This document shows positions 11,448-23,629 of a DNA stretch of 64,000 nt, piece by piece. The stretch's first letter is position 1. Every line of letters starts with the position of its first letter. The position numbers and the translations under genes are program-made. The stretch is from assembly GCF_041381155.1 (NCBI RefSeq), contig NC_091142.1, positions 41,713,604-41,777,603 on the forward strand, given 5' to 3'. The notes beneath the pieces are model-generated. The model was not told the origin of the DNA. It saw only the letters and a program-made list of their open reading frames with translations, and did no database searches. The stretch is from Argopecten irradians. Lineage: Eukaryota > Mollusca > Bivalvia > Pectinida > Pectinidae.

Positions 11448-12734
11448 GACGGCTGTGTCAAGGCGCGACGTTTTCACTGGAAAAACAAAATGGCCAAGGC
11501 AATGGACAGTACTAGTTCAAACGAGGGACAATGGACAGTCCAAACGAAGAAGAGGTAAGAATGATTGGAGTTTGTCATATTTTACCAGGGACATCCTTTA
11601 TTTTACAAACACGCCTATTCCCCTCACAACTCTTATTCACATATCAATCAGTACTGTTCAGTTAATATTACACGTATGGAATGAATAAAAATCTTGATAT
11701 AAAGAGTAATAATTGAATGAATTGGCAACGTAACGTTAACTTGAGTTTAAACCAATACTAAAGTACTGTATACAGTATACAATTCGGATATTTTATAAGT
11801 TGTTAGAACTTGTCTTCTACCCAACCCTTTAAATATCAAAATATGTTTAATATCAAATGTTAAGCTTAATTGTTGACAAATGTGTCATGGTGATGTGTTT
11901 CATGATAATACAGCATATTGTAGTTGTATATTTCCATGTAATGTTGGAAATAATTGTAAAATACATGCACAATTACACGAGTAGTTACGACCATGTATTG
12001 GCGTTATGGACTTACAGTATCCCCCAAATGCCTCGGACACTAGTCCATATATTTTACTTGTCACAGGTTGTCAATGGAATCAAGCGCTGTCATATTTAGT
12101 CACACTTCATGGAATATTTCATTAAAATGAGATGTTATAACTTTATGATGGTTTAAGGGTTACTTTATGTGATGTGAAACTTTGTCAGTCACACTTTGTC
12201 ACACCTGGTCTTAACTAACAGTAACAGACATACAGTTGAATGTAGTTCGATATAGTCTGTGTTGTAATTATGACATAACTAATTCGCAATTAGGCATGCG
12301 ACATAGTCTATTTTGTTACAACATAACTAAGTCGCAATTATAACACAACGATATGGAAAATCCTACAAAGTTGATTTGTTGCCTGGCTTGAGATGACGTC
12401 GAGCAATTTCAAATACACTTTTGGCTTCAGTAGGAGGTGAAATATTTTAAACTCAGTTATTACTGTATTCCCAATTTACATATGAGAGGAAAATCTTTTT
12501 AAATGCATATCATTCAATATATTTCAACTAGCCTGGCACCGCACGTGGTCCATCTGTCCTTAAGAAATTCTGTTTATCAGTTTTCTCAGAATGTACAGAA
12601 AGCAGAATAAATATTAGCAAAACGTTTAGTTTTGGTATTACTTTATTTATTATAAGAAAGCAAATATATCACAAACGGTTTGTCTACCGGTTATGAATGA
12701 TTTTGACAAAAGAACAAGTTAATATTAATAAATA
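11448..12734. other. Interior of the 6.1-kb element, nothing recognised
   Basis: No frame with a known motif. Near 12260-12350 two copies of a CATAACTAAGTCGCAATTA-like sequence occur about 60 bases apart. Confidence 0.4.
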
Positions 12735-13062
12735 AGTAAGGAATATTAAAAAGTGATTAATAATAATAATAAATTAGTAATAGATAATAACAAGTAAGTA
12801 GTAATAAATAAGTAATAAATAATAACAAGTAAGTCGTAATAAATAAGTAATAAATAATAACAAGTAAGTAGTAATAAATAAGTAATAAATAATAACAAGT
12901 AAGTAGTAATAAATAAGTAATAAATAATAACAAGTAAGTAGTAACAAATAAGTAACAAATAATAACAAGTAAGTCGTAATAAATAAGTAATAAATAATAA
13001 CAAGTAAGTAGTAATAAATAAGTAATAAATAATAACAAGTAAGTCGTAATAAATAAAAAAAA
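12735..13062. repeat. 35-bp minisatellite inside the 6.1-kb element
   Basis: About nine units of a 35-base repeat built from GTAAGTCGTAATAAATAAGT and AATAAATAATAACAA, with A/C changes at one site (AGTAGT or AGTCGT). The subrepeat vocabulary resembles the element's terminal arms. Long Leu/Tyr-rich reverse frames here are artefacts of the repeat. Confidence 0.9.
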
Positions 13063-13120
13063 AATATAAACAAAAATAATTAAATCACGAGTAAAAACAA
13101 ATAAGCAACAACAAAGTATA

Positions 13121-13484
13121 TTAAAGATGCTCCACCGCCGACAAACGGTATTTTTTTCACTATCAAAACCAAGAACAGACGATTTAGTATTTTTCTTCAG
13201 TTACAAAAGTTACTTACTTTACACAATTACCACCATGGAAAAGCTTGAGCTTCTAATTTTTCTTCAAGGTAAAAATATGAAAAATAATTAATTGCATCCC
13301 GAAAAAAATCCTTGGCACTATATCCTATATGGAATGAAGTACTGATTGCGCATGTACCAAAGGCAAAATAAATTATTTTGTATTATTTTTGTGTTAATTA
13401 GACAAATACATACACGATTAAATATCAATTTTTATTCAAATAATGAAGATCATTTATGCTCTGTCAGCGGTGGAGCATCTTTAA
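13121..13484. mobile_element. Complete TTAA-flanked MITE, copy D
   Basis: Starts TTAAAGATGCTCCACCGCCG and ends with TGTCAGCGGTGGAGCATCTT followed by TTAA. This gives inverted termini of about 23 bp with one mismatch and TTAA at both edges. It is the best-preserved of four copies in the window and has no coding capacity. Its internal mobile partner is unknown. TTAA targets suggest piggyBac-type mobilisation. Confidence 0.88.
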
Positions 13485-16400
13485 AGTATTTATTGAATGA
13501 GAAATAATTAATCCAATTACTTCATCTTTCAGAAAGAAGATCAAAGCCTGTGGTGCAAGGGGCAACAGAGTGTTTACATGTTATATAAAGGGTGGCAACA
13601 CTATTCCAGTGAGAAATATAGAGTGGTAACCATAAAAAAGGAGATGTGACAAGATTGATAGAATATAAAGCAGATGAAGTCCAGACGGTGGAAAGTATCA
13701 TAAGAAAAGGCGCAAAGTACTTCTTTCCGAAGTCAGTTTGGCGACTTGGAAGATATGGATTTATCATTGGCTAGTTTATCTGGCGAGTGCATAGAGACAT
13801 TCACAGACTTAGAAGGTTGTGAAAATACATTAAAGACATATCTCAAATCAATGTTTTCTTCTCTATAACATTTGTAACTGAGATTAAAAAGAAAAGAAGA
13901 AGCAAATAAATTACCAAAACATGAAACGCCCTATTCGCTAAAACGTTCAAAGGTACCAACCGATGTTAGTGGGAATGAAAATGACGAGTATATCTATATA
14001 TGAAAGAATCCTCTTGCCTTCCAGGAAATATGAAATTGTTTTCAGAATGACAAAACATTCCACATATTCTAGTGATGAAAGTTCAATTTAGAGTGCATCA
14101 AGGAAAACTTAATTGATCAGTGCATTAGGTTATCTAGGATAAAGGTGTTTCAATGTGAATATTAAGATTTGTTGAGTCACGAGATAAAAAAAATTGTGTT
14201 TCATTCTGGTCATATGGATCTTTGAAATAAACAATAAAGATATGAATTCTTTTTTTGTTATTGTTTTCAGATAGCATGTTCCAAAATAAGATTTTTTAGC
14301 ATATATAAAAATGTATTTTGACGTAAAAAAATTGACGTGAATTTCATATACGTTGAATTATATTTGTGTATATGTTAAAATGCATTTTTACATATGTATA
14401 AATCGTTGTCATTTTTACATATGCAAAAATCAATTTATAGCTCATCTCTCGAATAGTGGGGGCTTATATGATCATTTCGGCGTCGGTGTTGGTTAAAATT
14501 TTGGTTATTCAGTGTTATTCTGAACAACTGGCAATGATCGATTTCTACATTGATATAGGATCATGATTGTTGTGATAGATATCATCAAACACTTTAAGGA
14601 AGAAGAAAAGGCTGCATTTTGAGAATTTGAAGATGCCTAAATGGGCCGAAATTACATTTCTAAGAACAGGCATTGTTCCTACATTTATAAAGGAATGATT
14701 CCGCCCTCCATAAACATATGTTATCATACTACTTCTTCTCCATAACCGAAAGACCCAGGATACTAGCTGAACGATTTTTGTCTACTGTACTGTATATTCT
14801 ACTGTGTTGTGTTGTACATACCAATAGTAAGACGACCGTTAAGGCCCTAAGGCCTCTTGTTCTGATTTGCTACAATGTCTTCTAATATAAGGATTAAACC
14901 ATTCCAAACTGTAAAAACAAGGGGATAAATAGAAAGTTTTGATAGTAGATGGAGACACGCAAAAAGGGGACTGCTATACATGAACCATTTTAAAACGGTT
15001 ATAATAAAACTGATAACTAGAATTGCTGTACATGAACCCTTATATGAACGTTTATAACTAGAACTGTCGCCAGAGTGCCCGACTAATACCCCCGCTGAAC
15101 ACATTTAGTAATAACTCCGTTAATAGGGGACATTGCAGAACCCTATATAATTTACTTAATCCCTCTTTATGTCAGGGTTCTGTAAACCAAATATTTTATC
15201 AAAATCTGTCAATTAGTTTAGGAGGAGGTCGCCAGACAAAGATGTGTCTAAACAGACGGACAACCCAATTCCAGTATACCCCTCCTTAACTTCGTTGAGG
15301 GGGTATAACAACAGGTGTTCTGAAGAAAAATTGAGCATATTCTGTTCCGCATGCGGAACCTACATGTACGACGAATTGTGTTTTTCCTGTTTTGGAATTT
15401 CAAAAACCTACCAGCCATGTCATTTTTGTTCTTGCAAGTGGTACATGAAGAATATACAATGCTTCATACATGGTCTCCTAATACTTGATATGGATCACAA
15501 AATTGTTTTCAGGCTACATGTATCTGTTATTAAATTAATCTAGTAAATGCTGTTGTCCGATATAATATAACCTTAATAAAGGAACATTTAATACAAAAGC
15601 GTGTTTATACATTATATTGTAAAACAAACAATTTTTAAACATTGACTTATATCCATGTTGGTCCTGCCTTGCCATGGTAATACTATCAGTGACATGACTG
15701 TACTTGTACTGCCACAATAAACTGGCCACCAGACCCTAAGTTGTTGATAAGACTTTCTCAGCAGAGATCTTTACTAGATTATCTCCCCCTAGTTTAAAAT
15801 AAGGTCTGGTCAAATCTGGAAATCACTCCTCGGAATATTGGTGAGTACAGAAAGGTCAAACCCTTATTACCCCTAGGGCCTGGGAGTTCTCAAATGTGTC
15901 AGGTATGTAGAAGAGACAAAAATAATCAAGCCAAATTTTAGTGATTTTTTTAATATTCTAGAGACTGGTGGTCAGTCTACTGCCACAACTATATAATCGA
16001 TTTACAATCTGCTAAAAGAAAATTTTAACAGAATTTGAAATACATGCGTCTAATCAATAAAATTGATATGGGTTTATTATATTTGAAAAAAAAATAATAT
16101 TAAAAGGTTTTCAGTAGAATGTTAATAATTTAACCTTAAATAACCATGGTCTTTTCTGCAATCAATGGATTGGCTTCAAACTTGGTGGAATATAATATTG
16201 TCAAAGGCATTACTTTTGAAACACTCTTCACTTTTATTATCTTGTTGAAGTTAGAACTCGACGAACGCATCAAACATATCACATCCCTCTTTATATTTTA
16301 TTCCTAAGTTTACCTAAAGTTTCCAGGAAACAAATAGTGTTTTTTTACATTGCATGTACATATATTTCGGGCACTGGCCAAAACGATCTACTTGGAATGC

Positions 16401-17375
16401 ATATGGATACATTGCCGTTTCATTGTTCTGAGTCACCGAAACACATCCTGTATTTGACAACTTCTCAGCCATCCTCATCCCCTCATATTTTGTTTTTAGA
16501 TAAAAACACAACTAGGGATTATCTCACAAAAACACGTAAAATCAAACCCTTATCAGATCGATAAATAACACTGCTGAAATATCGACATACTAGTGATCTG
16601 CCTTTATTTTGAAAACAAACTAGACGCTTACATCTACACGTTATTCTTAAATCAGTCCATAATACTATAATATTAAAGTACTTCGAGTTTCATCAAAACT
16701 ATTTGTAGCATTCTGAAACAACCAACAGTCATTTTAATATCCTATCAGAGGTTATTTTAGATATTCTTTCAAAACAATGTTTCGTTCAACAAACAGTCGT
16801 AAATCTTCGTCAGGATGATTGGGGATGATCCACCGTTAAGAAGTTCTTAAAATGTTTTACTGTATATGTTGGTTTCTTTTCATCGTATAGTTAAATGTAG
16901 TCGTTCAAATCTTCAGTATCCATATCGGTTTTAAAATTGTGTCCTTCGCTCAATCCTCGCGCAAAAAACAAAACATACATCTGTTTTTCCAGAGGGCAGT
17001 TCAGCATAGTATTTTTTCTGTTGACGCATATCGTGCGAATTCCAGGGTGATCGATATCAGATAATCTACAATACTTGGTATCTTTAAAAAGATTGATTCA
17101 CTAATGCACGACCAGTTTCCGAAAGGTCCCCCAAAATGCTTGAGTCTTTTGTCCTTCGATGAAATGTTCTTAAATCATCTCTGCTAAGGGTGTTTCCAGA
17201 CACTGGTATACTTGTTTTTGTGAAGGAACAACAGTCAACACGACCGTTATGTTACACTACACAAAAACAAACTTAAAAACATACATATAGAATACTTCGT
17301 GATACATCCATCTTCTTCATCTGGTCATTCAAAATGACCGCAGAACACCTTGAAGCACGTCGTTTCATTTTTATA
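13485..17375. other. Interior of the 6.1-kb element, no assignable gene
   Basis: Several short frames occur, including a Cys-containing one at 15244-15543 (FCSACGTYMYDELCFSC), but none carries a recognisable domain. Around 15250-15305 the sequence looks like another dispersed repeat containing a CCTCCTTAACTTCGTTGAGG hairpin. The plus strand at 13650-13770 has a short gene-like stretch (EYKADEVQTVESIIRKGAKY) with no match I know. Confidence 0.4.
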
Positions 17376-17472
17376 ACTAATAAGAAATAAGTAATAAGTA
17401 TTAACGAATAAGTATTAAGTATTAGGAATTAAGTCATAACTAACAACTAAAAAGTCCCTCCAGGGCTTCCGT

Positions 17473-18560
17473 ACGTTGGCCTTAACGGTCACCTGGATAA
17501 AGAATAAAACAAAGACATAAACGCAATACGAATATTGGCCCATCAGGCTCCTGAAGTCAGTCAATGCTTATATCAACTTGACCTTTTAATCTATGAAAAG
17601 TATTCACATCTGTTATATTTCATATGAAAGCTGAGCAAATAATACTCATAAATGTGTTCGCCCGTATATATAAACTAATTTAAAAAGCAAAGTCCATCTT
17701 CTGCCCAGGGGACAATCTGAAACACTACTGCCACCAATATTGTATATTACCTTGAGAGCTATCAATATATGAATATGGAGCCAGTTAGGGACCTGTCGGG
17801 ATATGATGTTAAAATACTATTTCAGGCGGCTAAACAATTAACTCATTTCCTATGGAAATTGAGCAAATGATACTCATAAATTTATTATCCCTACATAAAC
17901 TATCGTAAATCTGAGACCGTATGGCCTCACAGAAATCCACATTTTTTAGAGTGTTTGAAAACCTTCCAATTTATGAAGAGTATTTGATTCTACCACATTT
18001 CCGAGGGGAGAAGAAGATATCTGGAGTTTTTGCCATTTCGACTTTTTTTACCCCGTCCCTCTGGTCCCTGGGGACCTATACAGATATGATTTTAAACTCC
18101 TATTTCAGGCAAATAATTCTAACCAAGATTGACTCATTATCTATGAAAAATGGAGCACATAATGCTCATAAATGTGTTTTTGCTTAATAACTATAAAGTA
18201 TTACAGGTAATAAATTTGAACCCAAGATCCATAAAACTCACTTTTTTGTAGAGGGCCTTGGGGCCTAACAATCTATGAAGACTTTTTATTCTAAAACATC
18301 TGGAGAAGGTGAATTGTGAGATTTAAGTCAATTCTACACTTTTTGCCCCCCTCCCCCCACTGGGGTTAGGGACCATATAATTCACAGTTCTAATTGGCCT
18401 TATGCCTTAGAAAATGTGTTCAAAATTTCATTGAATTGTCTTCAGCAATTTTGGAGAAGAAGTCAATAATGTAAATTGTTTACGAACACACGAGTAACGA
18501 TGCATATCGACAGACAAAGGCGATTAGAATTGGACATTAGGTGACCTAAAAACATCTCAC
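17473..18560. repeat. Dispersed repeat with internal duplications (bivalve-type)
   Basis: Opens with GGCCTTAACGGTCACCT and closes near AGGTGACCTAAA, giving short inverted edges. The inside shows repeated modules such as ATCTATGAAGACTTTTTATT and CATAAATGTGTT. I recognise this arrangement from bivalve genomic sequence from memory, not by search. The 88-codon frame at 17921 is part of the repeat and not a gene. Confidence 0.6.
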
Positions 18561-18592
18561 AAGTAAATTTCACAGATTGTTTTTCATCTCAC

Positions 18593-18816
18593 CTTCCATA
18601 TTTGTAACCCATCCATGCCTGTGGAGTGTAACCGGATGTGACTGATTTCTCCAAAGTTTGTGAGATAAATGTCCCGTCGTATCTCATCTTTTTTAAGGGG
18701 GCCAAGGAGGAAATTAGAAACAGCCGATAATGTACCCTGTATGTCCACAAAGAGGTTGTGTTTAGATCCGGCGTGGGGATCTGTGCCAATGTACACGGAT
18801 ATCGTCCATATTTCAC
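18593..18816 (-). CDS. PAN-PLAT secreted protein, exon 2 (PLAT domain body)
   Basis: The 224-base exon has an acceptor TTGTTCCGTTTAG and a donor GTGAGA after AAG. It encodes WTISVYIGTDPHAGSKHN, the first PLAT strand and glycine-rich turn, then LFVDIQG, and later DIYLTNFGEISHIRLHSTGM, the pattern where PLAT domains have F-V---LG-I--IRI-HD. PLAT/LH2 domains are beta-sandwich modules that bind lipid or protein partners. The exon needs two bases to finish its first codon, and exon 1 ends with one spare base (A), so the join makes AGT (Ser). Its end is phase 0, matching exon 3. Confidence 0.82.
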
Positions 18817-18849
18817 CTAAACGGAACAATAGACGGGGATATTCTTACA

Positions 18850-20010
18850 GGAAACATGATCATGTCTTACAAGGACCTCGGCTATATCAAGTATTATAGG
18901 GAACATGGTTAAGCAGGTATTACAGGGAACATGATTATAACCAGACATACAGGGAACATGGTTATAGCAGGTATTACAGGGAACATGACTATAGCAAGTA
19001 TTACAGGGAACTTGATTATAGTAAGTATTACAGGGAATTTGGGTATGGTAAATATTACACGTAATTGTGTTATAGCAAGTATTACAGGGAACTTCATTAA
19101 AACAAGTATTACAGGGAACATGGTTATAGCAGGTATTACAGTGAACATGATTATAACCAGACTTACAGGGAACTTGATAATAACAAGTATTACAGGGAAC
19201 TTGGTTATAGCAAGTATTACAGGGAACATGGTTGTAACAGGTATTACATGGAACATGATAATAACCAGACTTACTGGGAACTTGATTATAGCAAGTATTA
19301 CAGGGAACATGGTTATAGCAGTTATTACAGGGAACATGATTATAACCAGATTTACAGGGAACTTGATTATAGCAAGTATTACAGGGAACTTGGTTATAGC
19401 AAGTATTACAGGGAACTTGATTATAGCAAGTAATTCAGGGAACTTGAGTAAAGCAAGTATTACAGGGAACATGATTATAGCAAATAATACAGAGAGCTTG
19501 ATTATAGTAAGTATTACAGTGAACTTATCTTTAGCAAGTATTACAGGGAACTTGATTATAGCAAGTCTTAAAGCAAACTTAGGTATAGAAAGTATTAAAT
19601 GGAACTTGATTATAAAATAAATATTACAGGTAACATGATTATAGCAAGTATTGCAGAGAACTTGATTATAGCAAGTATTACAGGGAACATGATTATAGCA
19701 AGTATTACAGGGAACTTGATTATAGCAAGTACTACAGGGAACTTGATTATAGCAAGTATTACAGGGAACTTGATTATATCAAGTCTTAAATGAAACTTGG
19801 GTATAGAAAGTATTATAGGGAGCTTGATTATGAAAAGATATATTTCAGGTAACACGATTATAGCAAGTATTACAGGAAGCATGATTATAGCAAGTATTAC
19901 AGGTTACATGATTATAGCAAAAAATTCAGGCAACATGATTAAAGTAATTATTACAGGGAACTTGATTAAAGCAAATATTACAGGGAAATCGTTTATAACA
20001 AATGTAACTG
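18850..20010. repeat. 27-bp minisatellite in intron 1 of the PAN-PLAT gene
   Basis: About 40 units of TATTACAGGGAACATGATTA plus TAGCAAG, with variants AACTTG and AACCAGA. The unit is a multiple of three, so several frames on both strands stay open for up to 229 codons (for example ITGNLIIAS repeats). These are not credited as genes. The array sits just upstream of the exon 2 acceptor. Confidence 0.92.
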
Positions 20011-20449
20011 GAAACTTTAGTGTGCTTCCCGTCTGCTCTTGGCTGTGTGTTATAGCATAGCTACGCATGGTTGACTATGTTTGGTGAAGTGAATCACTGA
20101 ATATATATAAAATCATAAATCATTAAGGTTTGTTTACGCGTCATACACCATCGGCTTCAATTGATCGCTAGCTTTACTTCATTAATTGTTTACATTCACT
20201 TTCACATTGATCATTGATCTATTCAATCTATTATGCAATTTCATTGACTGTTTTACAACCATGGGCCATCGGTCGACGATATGAAACTTGGGGTCTATGA
20301 TACGCAGAATTATTTTACCGTCGCTAAGATACAAAATGTATATACAAACAGTTCACCACAAGGGGCGGATAATAACGAAAGGGTGGAGATTCCACGAGGA
20401 CAATTATAGAACTGTTAGAATCACGACTACGCATACCAATGATTACATT

Positions 20450-22565
20450 TACTGACACACAATTAATCGTTAATCATCTTATTTTAATGCGATGGTTATC
20501 TCGTTTTAACGCGTTAATTATATGGTTTTAACGCGTTAATCATCTCGCTTTAACATTTTCTTATCTCATTTTAACGCGTAGTTATCTCATTTTAAGGCGT
20601 TATTTCTCGTTAAAAGCGATAGTTATCTTGTTTAAACGGGTTAATAATCTCGCTTTAACGCGATAGTTCTCTCGTTTTAACGCGATAGCTATCCCGTTTT
20701 AAAGCGTTAATATTCTCGTTTTAACGCGATAATACTTTTGTTTAACGAGTTAATCATTAATCTGTAATCATTTGTCTACCTGATAACACATGATTTACTA
20801 AAAGGTACCATACCACATTACCCAATAGTAAGCATTTAACGTTAAGTTTGAGACAACTCGGTACAGAGAAGCTGTCATACATGTAGGGCATTTTTGAAGA
20901 TTGTAAATAGTAACAATAAAAATCCGTTTTGGGTGCTGAGTTAGGGATATATTTAGACTAGGACATGTGTGTACCCTATAGTAACCCATTCTCTATTACC
21001 CAGGGATTATGATTAACATCCACTGGAATATTGAGGAAGTGTAGTTATTTACTAAAGTTGTAGGTAAAAAAAAAAAAATGAAAATTGTGTCCAAAATACA
21101 CTTACAAATCGTTTGTTAATACTCTTTATTCTCGAAGAAAAATGATTATTTGGTCTATTTTGACATCGTTCATTCTATGTAGCTTACTATTTGTAATAAC
21201 ATTAAGAATCAAAGTTGTAAAACAGAATTGACTGAAACGAGCCAAGGTCAAAAGTGTACAAAGGTATACGTAAATATTGTTTTTATGTTAAGGATTATCA
21301 ATACCAATTTCATTATTTTAGTTAATAAGGAATCAAGGAATATGTCTATAGCAGTGGGTCACAGATCACGATTACTTTGTCTGGAATTAAGGTCGTCGGA
21401 TACATCTGTAACTATCTTTGATGTGAGCATGACAAAACCACGTACATGTACCAATAGCTTATTAGGGATGACAGTTGTAATATTATTGTCACAGCTCAGA
21501 AGTAGATCCTCAGACATCATCGGATGAAGTTGTTTGAGCATTTAACATTTAACATTAGCATTTAAAATCAAACATATTGTATCTAACATTTCAATTTCAT
21601 TTAAACTATTTAAACTTAACATTGTTAATAAAATAATATCTTCTACATTGATTTATTTCCATTTGTTATTTAATGTTTATAAAGTGTTTATCGTAAGAAT
21701 AGCTCTACACAGCTTATGCTATCTCAGTGTATATATACCACACTAAATAAACTTCTTGTATACTGTACTTTGCATAATACATATTGACGGGAACTAAAAG
21801 TTGTTTGTGGGTAAAGTCTAATACCATGGTGGACTTTTTAGTATTCTTGCTCCTTCTAGAACATAATTTTTATACAATAGAGATTCCTGAGAGACCAATG
21901 ACCATCCTCTAACACACACACGCACTGCACAGGTATTTTTTTGTATGATCTAAGATATAGTTATAGTTATATGTGCCGTAACTGGGCGATAATTTTGACA
22001 TGCTATTTTTTCATCATTAATTTATTAGAAACCAAACGGTTTGACGAATAAAGCTGTAAAAATCATTCAAATGGCTACAGATGACGTATAAACATTAGTT
22101 ATAACACGGAAATTTTGTACTGAGAAATTGTTGTTTTTATGCCTTAAATATATTATGTTTAAATGAAAGTATACCTGAAGAAGCCACTTTACAATTACTA
22201 AACACATTGTAAAAATGTGTAATGAAATTGTAGACCACAATTTGGATTCATGGTCTCACCGTATGTACTCATTTCACTTCACTCTTGATGTAAATAAATG
22301 ATTTTTGGCAGATCATTTTCAGCTCTTATTTGTACATGTAAAATTAAAACCTATGCATTGAAAGCACTGTGATTTTCAAAAAGACTCGTTAAAACTAAAC
22401 GAGATAACTAACGCATTTAAACGTGATAATTAACTCGTTTTAAAAACGAGATATTTTTCGCGTTAAAAAGAGATTACTAACGCGTTAAAATGAGATAAAT
22501 TAATGCGTTAAAATGAGATAACTAACACGTTCAAAGGAGGTAACTAATAACGAGATAATTATTTG
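20450..22565. mobile_element. Inverted-repeat element with tandem subrepeat arms
   Basis: The left arm (about 20465-20760) is a 20-24 bp tandem array of TCTCGTTTTAACGCGATAGT type. The right arm (about 22385-22560) holds the same sequence inverted (AACGCGTTAAAATGAGATAA). About 1.6 kb lies between, without a recognised transposase. Arms made of tandem subrepeats in opposite orientation are typical of foldback elements. Exact ends and target duplication were not determined. Confidence 0.55.
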
Positions 22566-22744
22566 ATTTCATTTTTCACAGTGACACCAATCGGCTTTCG
22601 TAAAGAGCGCTTGCTCGTATGTATGAAGAAACAAAACTCATTTCCCGAATGCAGCACTACGTAATAAACATAGTATAACAACACAAAAAAATATAAAAAC
22701 ACCTTGAAATATATCTATAAATCTATAAGTAATTAAGAACTTAC

Positions 22745-23024
22745 TTTTAGCGAAGTACTTGGTTACCAGGTCACTAGACGTCTGACCAGTCCCCTGTATA
22801 AAGTAGGTAATACACATTGCCTCCTCCTTCCAGTACCTGAACGCTAAACACCCGAGGCCAATACACTCATTTGCGCACTTAAATGTATTTGGTACCCCGG
22901 GTTTGGAGTTGCTGGTAATTAAATGAGCATTTGTTTGTATAGCACCTCCGACTCGTCCGAACGTGATCATGTCACAGAGGCCGTGTATGGGTAGGAGACT
23001 AACACTAAACAACATAAATTCCAT
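22745..23024 (-). CDS. PAN-PLAT secreted protein, exon 1 (signal peptide and PAN/apple domain)
   Basis: Starting at the ATG at 23024, the first 17 residues (MEFMLFSVSLLPIHGLC) form a plausible signal peptide. An ATG 13 codons upstream would place a charged stretch before it and is less likely. Residues 45-75 carry the PAN/apple pattern, with C50, C54, C59 and C71 in CANECIGLGCLAFRYW...C. The donor is GTAAGTTC after GCTAAAA. The exon ends in phase 1, which fits exon 2. The assembled protein would be about 208 residues: signal peptide, PAN, PLAT. PAN domains bind protein or carbohydrate, so an extracellular adhesion or recognition role is possible, but this is inference. A TTATATAC sequence about 60 bases upstream could be a TATA element. 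Confidence 0.75.
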
Positions 23025-23334
23025 CTGTGGAGTTTTATGTTTCAGGTCAGTATATATGTTCATGTGGCTTGTATAAGTATATAACTGTACTGACGACTTT
23101 ATAAATCAGCTTTAGCTTGTAAAACAGCATCTCCTATCATATTATGTCAGACTTAAACCACTCCCCTCCTTAAATAATATATCCGTATACGTTGTCATAG
23201 CTGAACAACGAACATATAACTGAGGGCTGTCCCATCTGCAGATAATTAGTTGACTATCAGTGGAATTTATAATCTGTATATTTTTAATCTTAATTTATAA
23301 CCTTTGCATCGCGTTATATTCTGTACGAGATAAT

Positions 23335-23600
23335 GTTTTGTTTGAACTGCCGCGTATACTGATCGATTAATACTGCCGAATAAACTTCCGTCAATACGAT
23401 TTGCTTTATTCGACAATACGAAATACTTCACCCGCCAATACGAAATACTTCACACGTTAATACGAAATGCTTCATGCGTCAATACGAAATACTTCACCCG
23501 TCAATGCGTAATGCTTTATCCGTCTATACGGAATGCTTTATTCGTCAATACGAAATGCTTTATCCATCAATACGAAATACTTCACCGTCAAATAGGGTTT
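23335..23600. repeat. Minisatellite, about 22-25 bp unit
   Basis: About ten units of GTCAATACGAAATGCTTCAC type with variable linkers (ATACTTCACCC, TGCTTTATCC). Confidence 0.85.
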
Positions 23601-23629
23601 ACGTTTGCGTGTTCCAAAGTATGGGTGCT

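Larger units (their letters stand above)
11333..17472. mobile_element. 6.1-kb inverted-repeat (foldback-like) DNA element
   Basis: Both ends carry the same terminal sequence, TACGGAAGCCCTGGAGGGAC, in opposite orientation. Inside it are about 80-100 bases of degenerate ACTTATT subrepeats (left arm about 11333-11447, right arm about 17376-17472). Outside the arms, AAGAGGCCCATTGG on the left and TTGGCCTTAACGGTCACC on the right join into one repeat sequence, with TTGG present on both sides as a likely 4-bp target duplication. No transposase is recognised inside, so it appears non-autonomous. Arms made of subrepeats recall foldback elements. Confidence 0.6.

Noticed and set aside
12746-13073. Three overlapping Leu/Tyr-rich reverse frames that look like membrane proteins
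   Set aside because: They are translations of the 35-bp minisatellite in different frames and share no start or splice context.
15244-15543. Cys-rich 99-codon frame as a zinc-finger gene
   Set aside because: Cys spacing fits no known finger, and its start overlaps apparent dispersed-repeat sequence.
17921-18187. 88-codon frame with a plausible start
   Set aside because: Falls wholly within a dispersed repeat with duplicated modules.
18909-20060. Long repetitive frames on both strands (up to 229 codons)
   Set aside because: A 27-bp unit keeps any stop-free frame open. No conserved start, and the array lies in an intron.
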